This document shows positions 62,253 through 64,000 of a DNA stretch of 64,000 bases, piece by piece. This DNA is from Massilia yuzhufengensis (GTDB taxonomy: Bacteria > Pseudomonadota > Gammaproteobacteria > Burkholderiales > Burkholderiaceae_D): contig NZ_FOLD01000021.1 in the NCBI RefSeq assembly GCF_900112225.1, positions 33,467-97,466 of the forward strand. Reading direction: 5' to 3'. Both the position numbers and the translations under genes were made by a program. The notes below the pieces were generated by a model. The model had not been told where the DNA came from. It was given only the letters and a program-made list of their open reading frames with translations, and did not search any database. Numbering within the stretch: position 1 is the first letter of the stretch; each line of letters begins with the position of its first letter.

Positions 62253-63305
62253 TTATTCGCTGGGTTCTTTGGGGCCGGGCTTCCCCATGTCGGTGGGCTT
62301 GGCAGCATCTTTACCGAACACGGCCTGCTGCAATTCTGCAATGCGCTGCTCCAGTGTACTGGCACTTCGTACACTTTCCAGCTGCGCCTGCATTCCAGCC
62401 TGTTGCTGGCGGAGCTCGTTACAAAGCTCGTTTGCTCTAACCAAAGCATCCTCGAGCTCAACGGCACGGGCTCGACTTGCGCCCGCCTGTGCCTCGGCCG
62501 CAGCCGCTCGCGCTTCGGCAGTATGCAATTGCTCGACTTTGCGAGCGAGGCTTCGGCTAGATTCCTTCTCGCCGTAAAGTGCCTGTTTTACCGCGCTTAA
62601 CTCCGCAACCAAGCTCGCGGCCTCCTTGTTCAGCTGGGTCAGTTGCTCCTGCTTGAGGACTGTCGACTGCTGGGCCTCCCGCAGTTGCAATTGTAGCGAC
62701 TGAATCTGATGTTCATGCCGCCGGCCTTCCTGGTCACGCTGTTCTTTCGACGCCGTACGGAAGTGATCGAGTGCGTCTCGGGCCTGCTTATGTTTATCTT
62801 CCAGGGACGTTTGGTGTCGTTCTGCATCCGCCAGGCGCTCTCCAAGATCCGCGGCGCGCTGTTCGGCCGTGTGCCGGGCTATCTGCTCCTCCTGAAGTCG
62901 CCTCTGGACAGCATCTAGTTGCTGCTGTACGACGTTGAGCTTGCCAGTAAGGTCGGCATTGCGTTGTTGCTCCTCTGCCAGGAGAGATTGTTGCGCGGAG
63001 ATTTCTCGTTCGTGCTGTGTGCGCTCAGAGGCTGCCTGATCGCGCATTTCTTGCACGACGACATCTGAATCGGCCTTCAACTGATCTGCCAACTGCGTGA
63101 TCAACGCGAGGATTGCCTCGCTCACTGGCTGGCCTTGCGCGCCTTCCTCCGCCTCGAGTTCCCTAAGATATTTATGAATCGTCGTCTTCGATCCAGTGTC
63201 GCCCAGCTCTGCACGCACGGCGTCGATTGAGGGTCGACGTCCTTTCGCGATGAGGCTCTCCCGCGCCCGCTTCACATCGGAAAAATACACACCTGCCCGC
63301 GCCAT
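62253..63305 (-). CDS. KfrA-like plasmid DNA-binding coiled-coil protein
   Basis: 350 aa. The N-terminal ~90 residues match the KfrA_N domain: VYFSDVKRARESLIAKGRRPSIDAVRAELGDTGSKTTIHKYLRELE. The remaining ~240 residues are a long coiled coil rich in Gln, Glu, Arg and Ala. KfrA proteins are plasmid segregation or transcriptional regulators on broad-host-range plasmids and some islands, so this hints at a plasmid origin of the czc block. It converges with the CDF gene. Confidence 0.85.
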   Translation of the reverse strand: MARAGVYFSDVKRARESLIAKGRRPSIDAVRAELGDTGSKTTIHKYLRELEAEEGAQGQPVSEAILALITQLADQLKADSDVVVQEMRDQAASERTQHEREISAQQSLLAEEQQRNADLTGKLNVVQQQLDAVQRRLQEEQIARHTAEQRAADLGERLADAERHQTSLEDKHKQARDALDHFRTASKEQRDQEGRRHEHQIQSLQLQLREAQQSTVLKQEQLTQLNKEAASLVAELSAVKQALYGEKESSRSLARKVEQLHTAEARAAAAEAQAGASRARAVELEDALVRANELCNELRQQQAGMQAQLESVRSASTLEQRIAELQQAVFGKDAAKPTDMGKPGPKEPSE

Positions 63306-63468
63306 ACAGCCTCCGCCGAAATTTCATACTAGGATACATACTGCCATAGTACGTAATAACATTAGACGCCCAGGCGCCTCTTTCGTCGGCATTCACGCAT
63401 TGGATAATCACAAATTATCTCGTATGAGCTGCTGATCTGCCTTTGGAATGTCCGATCGTCGGCGCAGT

Positions 63469-63669
63469 TTAGTAAGCGTCCAGCCTACCCATCAAGATCA
63501 CGAAACCGGCGTAGGACGACTCGAGGACTGGGTCTACCGCGACAAGCGCATAGCGCATAGCGGGCAGTGTTGATCTGATACCGGTCCGCATCAGCATGCC
63601 AAGTTCGGCTGCGTCGTTAAATGTGGACAGCCCTTCCAGCGGGAGCACGCACGTAGGTGCCAGCGTCCA
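63469..63669 (-). pseudogene. C-terminal remnant of a gene cut by the IS3 element
   Basis: Reading leftwards from the IS junction, about 66 codons (LEGLSTFNDAAELGMLMRTG, PAMRYALVAVDPVLESSYAGFVI) stay open to a stop at 63469. The upstream part of this frame is IS DNA read antisense, so only the remnant is plausible. No family recognised. Confidence 0.35.
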
Positions 63670-63670
63670 C

Positions 63671-64000
63671 TGAGGTACCCTGACTTTTTCGGACACTCCT
63701 GTTTGGTAAGCTTCACCAACTGGAGAATTTATGAAACGCCAAAAAACATACACGCCGGAGCTTCGTGAGGAAGCGGTCAAGCTGGTTCTGACGCAGGGGC
63801 TGACGCTGGACGATGCTTCCCATCGCCTGACGATACCCAAGGGAACGCTGGCCAATTGGGTGGCCGCCGCAAAGCGTGGCACAGCGCCCAAAGCGGCACC
63901 TGGTAGCCGTACCGTGCCGGAGCTGGAGGCGGAAGTGACGAAGCTCCGTAAAGAGCTGGCAGAAGCCCGTATGGAGCGAGATATCATAAAAAAAGCGGCA
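63671..64000 (+). mobile_element. IS3-family insertion sequence (left part)
   Basis: Starts TGAGGTACCCTGACTTTTTC, a plausible IS3-type left end, 60 bp before the orfA start; it continues past the window edge. The KfrA-side flank holds a truncated reading frame. Confidence 0.7.
63731..64000 (+). CDS. IS3-family transposase OrfA (cut by window edge)
   Basis: 90 codons visible. Tnp HTH_8 domain: KRQKTYTPELREEAVKLVLTQGLTLDDASHRL then TLANWVAAAKRG, and a leucine-zipper part (VPELEAEVTKLRKELAEARMERDIIKKA). ATAAAAAAAGC at the end is the A-run used by IS3 elements for programmed -1 frameshifting into OrfB, which lies outside the window. Confidence 0.88.
   Translation, partial: MKRQKTYTPELREEAVKLVLTQGLTLDDASHRLTIPKGTLANWVAAAKRGTAPKAAPGSRTVPELEAEVTKLRKELAEARMERDIIKKAA

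Noticed and set aside
63469..63987. 172-aa minus-strand gene across the IS3 start
   Set aside because: Its upstream part is antisense IS DNA; only the part left of 63670 could be a gene remnant.

Overview
The window reads as an accessory region (plasmid or large genomic island) of a betaproteobacterium, most likely order Burkholderiales. This is inferred from the gene families and moderate-to-high GC; no rRNA, tRNA or core housekeeping locus is present to fix the species. Almost everything serves envelope stress, metal or anion detoxification, or DNA mobility.

Layout. 1-6.3 kb (minus strand): copper operon with copD (cut by the window edge), copC, NTF2-like, DUF305 and CusF-like proteins, a Tat-exported multicopper oxidase, an outer-membrane factor and a HAGHQM-repeat periplasmic protein. 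6.5-10.4 kb: a protein of 32-residue Cys repeats, cueR, a VIT/CCC1 transporter, dgkA and cytochrome b561. 10.7-20.2 kb: a His-tailed EamA exporter behind an RcnR/CsoR-like operator, then an RND heavy-metal efflux operon with accessory genes. 20.4-30.2 kb: a two-component system followed by eptA/mcr-like, PAP2, DedA, PepSY, DUF347 and PAP2 genes, with an LtaS-like enzyme opposite; together this looks like a polymyxin and envelope-modification block.

30.2-47 kb is a mosaic. It holds a gene-poor stretch with a threefold repeat, an AlpA-like gene, a frameshifted MFS transporter, a fluoride riboswitch with a CLC-F exporter, and an XRE/HAD (Swiss-army-knife type) module with three 15-bp iterons. 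A persulfide-oxidation operon follows (bigR-like, YeeE pair, TauE, persulfide dioxygenase, DUF442). Next come a complete 1.75-kb mobile unit carrying only a TnpB-type nuclease, a diguanylate cyclase, an unknown 302-aa protein, and decayed second copies of the AlpA gene and of the XRE/HAD module. 47-54 kb is a Tn7-like transposition module (tnsA-like, tnsB, tnsC, tniQ) facing a tyrosine recombinase. 54-63.3 kb, visibly more GC-rich, holds an Mrr-like nuclease, czcCBA with a Cys-rich peptide, a MerR regulator, a CDF transporter and a KfrA-like protein. An IS3-family element starts at the right edge.

Most notable: the TnpB unit at 40,527-42,274. It has 23-bp terminal inverted repeats (20/23 identical) and a perfect 8-bp target duplication (AGCATTTT), but no transposase. 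That is not the architecture of IS200/IS605/IS607 elements, where tnpB normally lives. Also notable are the tns module paired with a tyrosine recombinase and a dif/lox-like palindrome, and the twice-present XRE/HAD module, intact once and decayed once.
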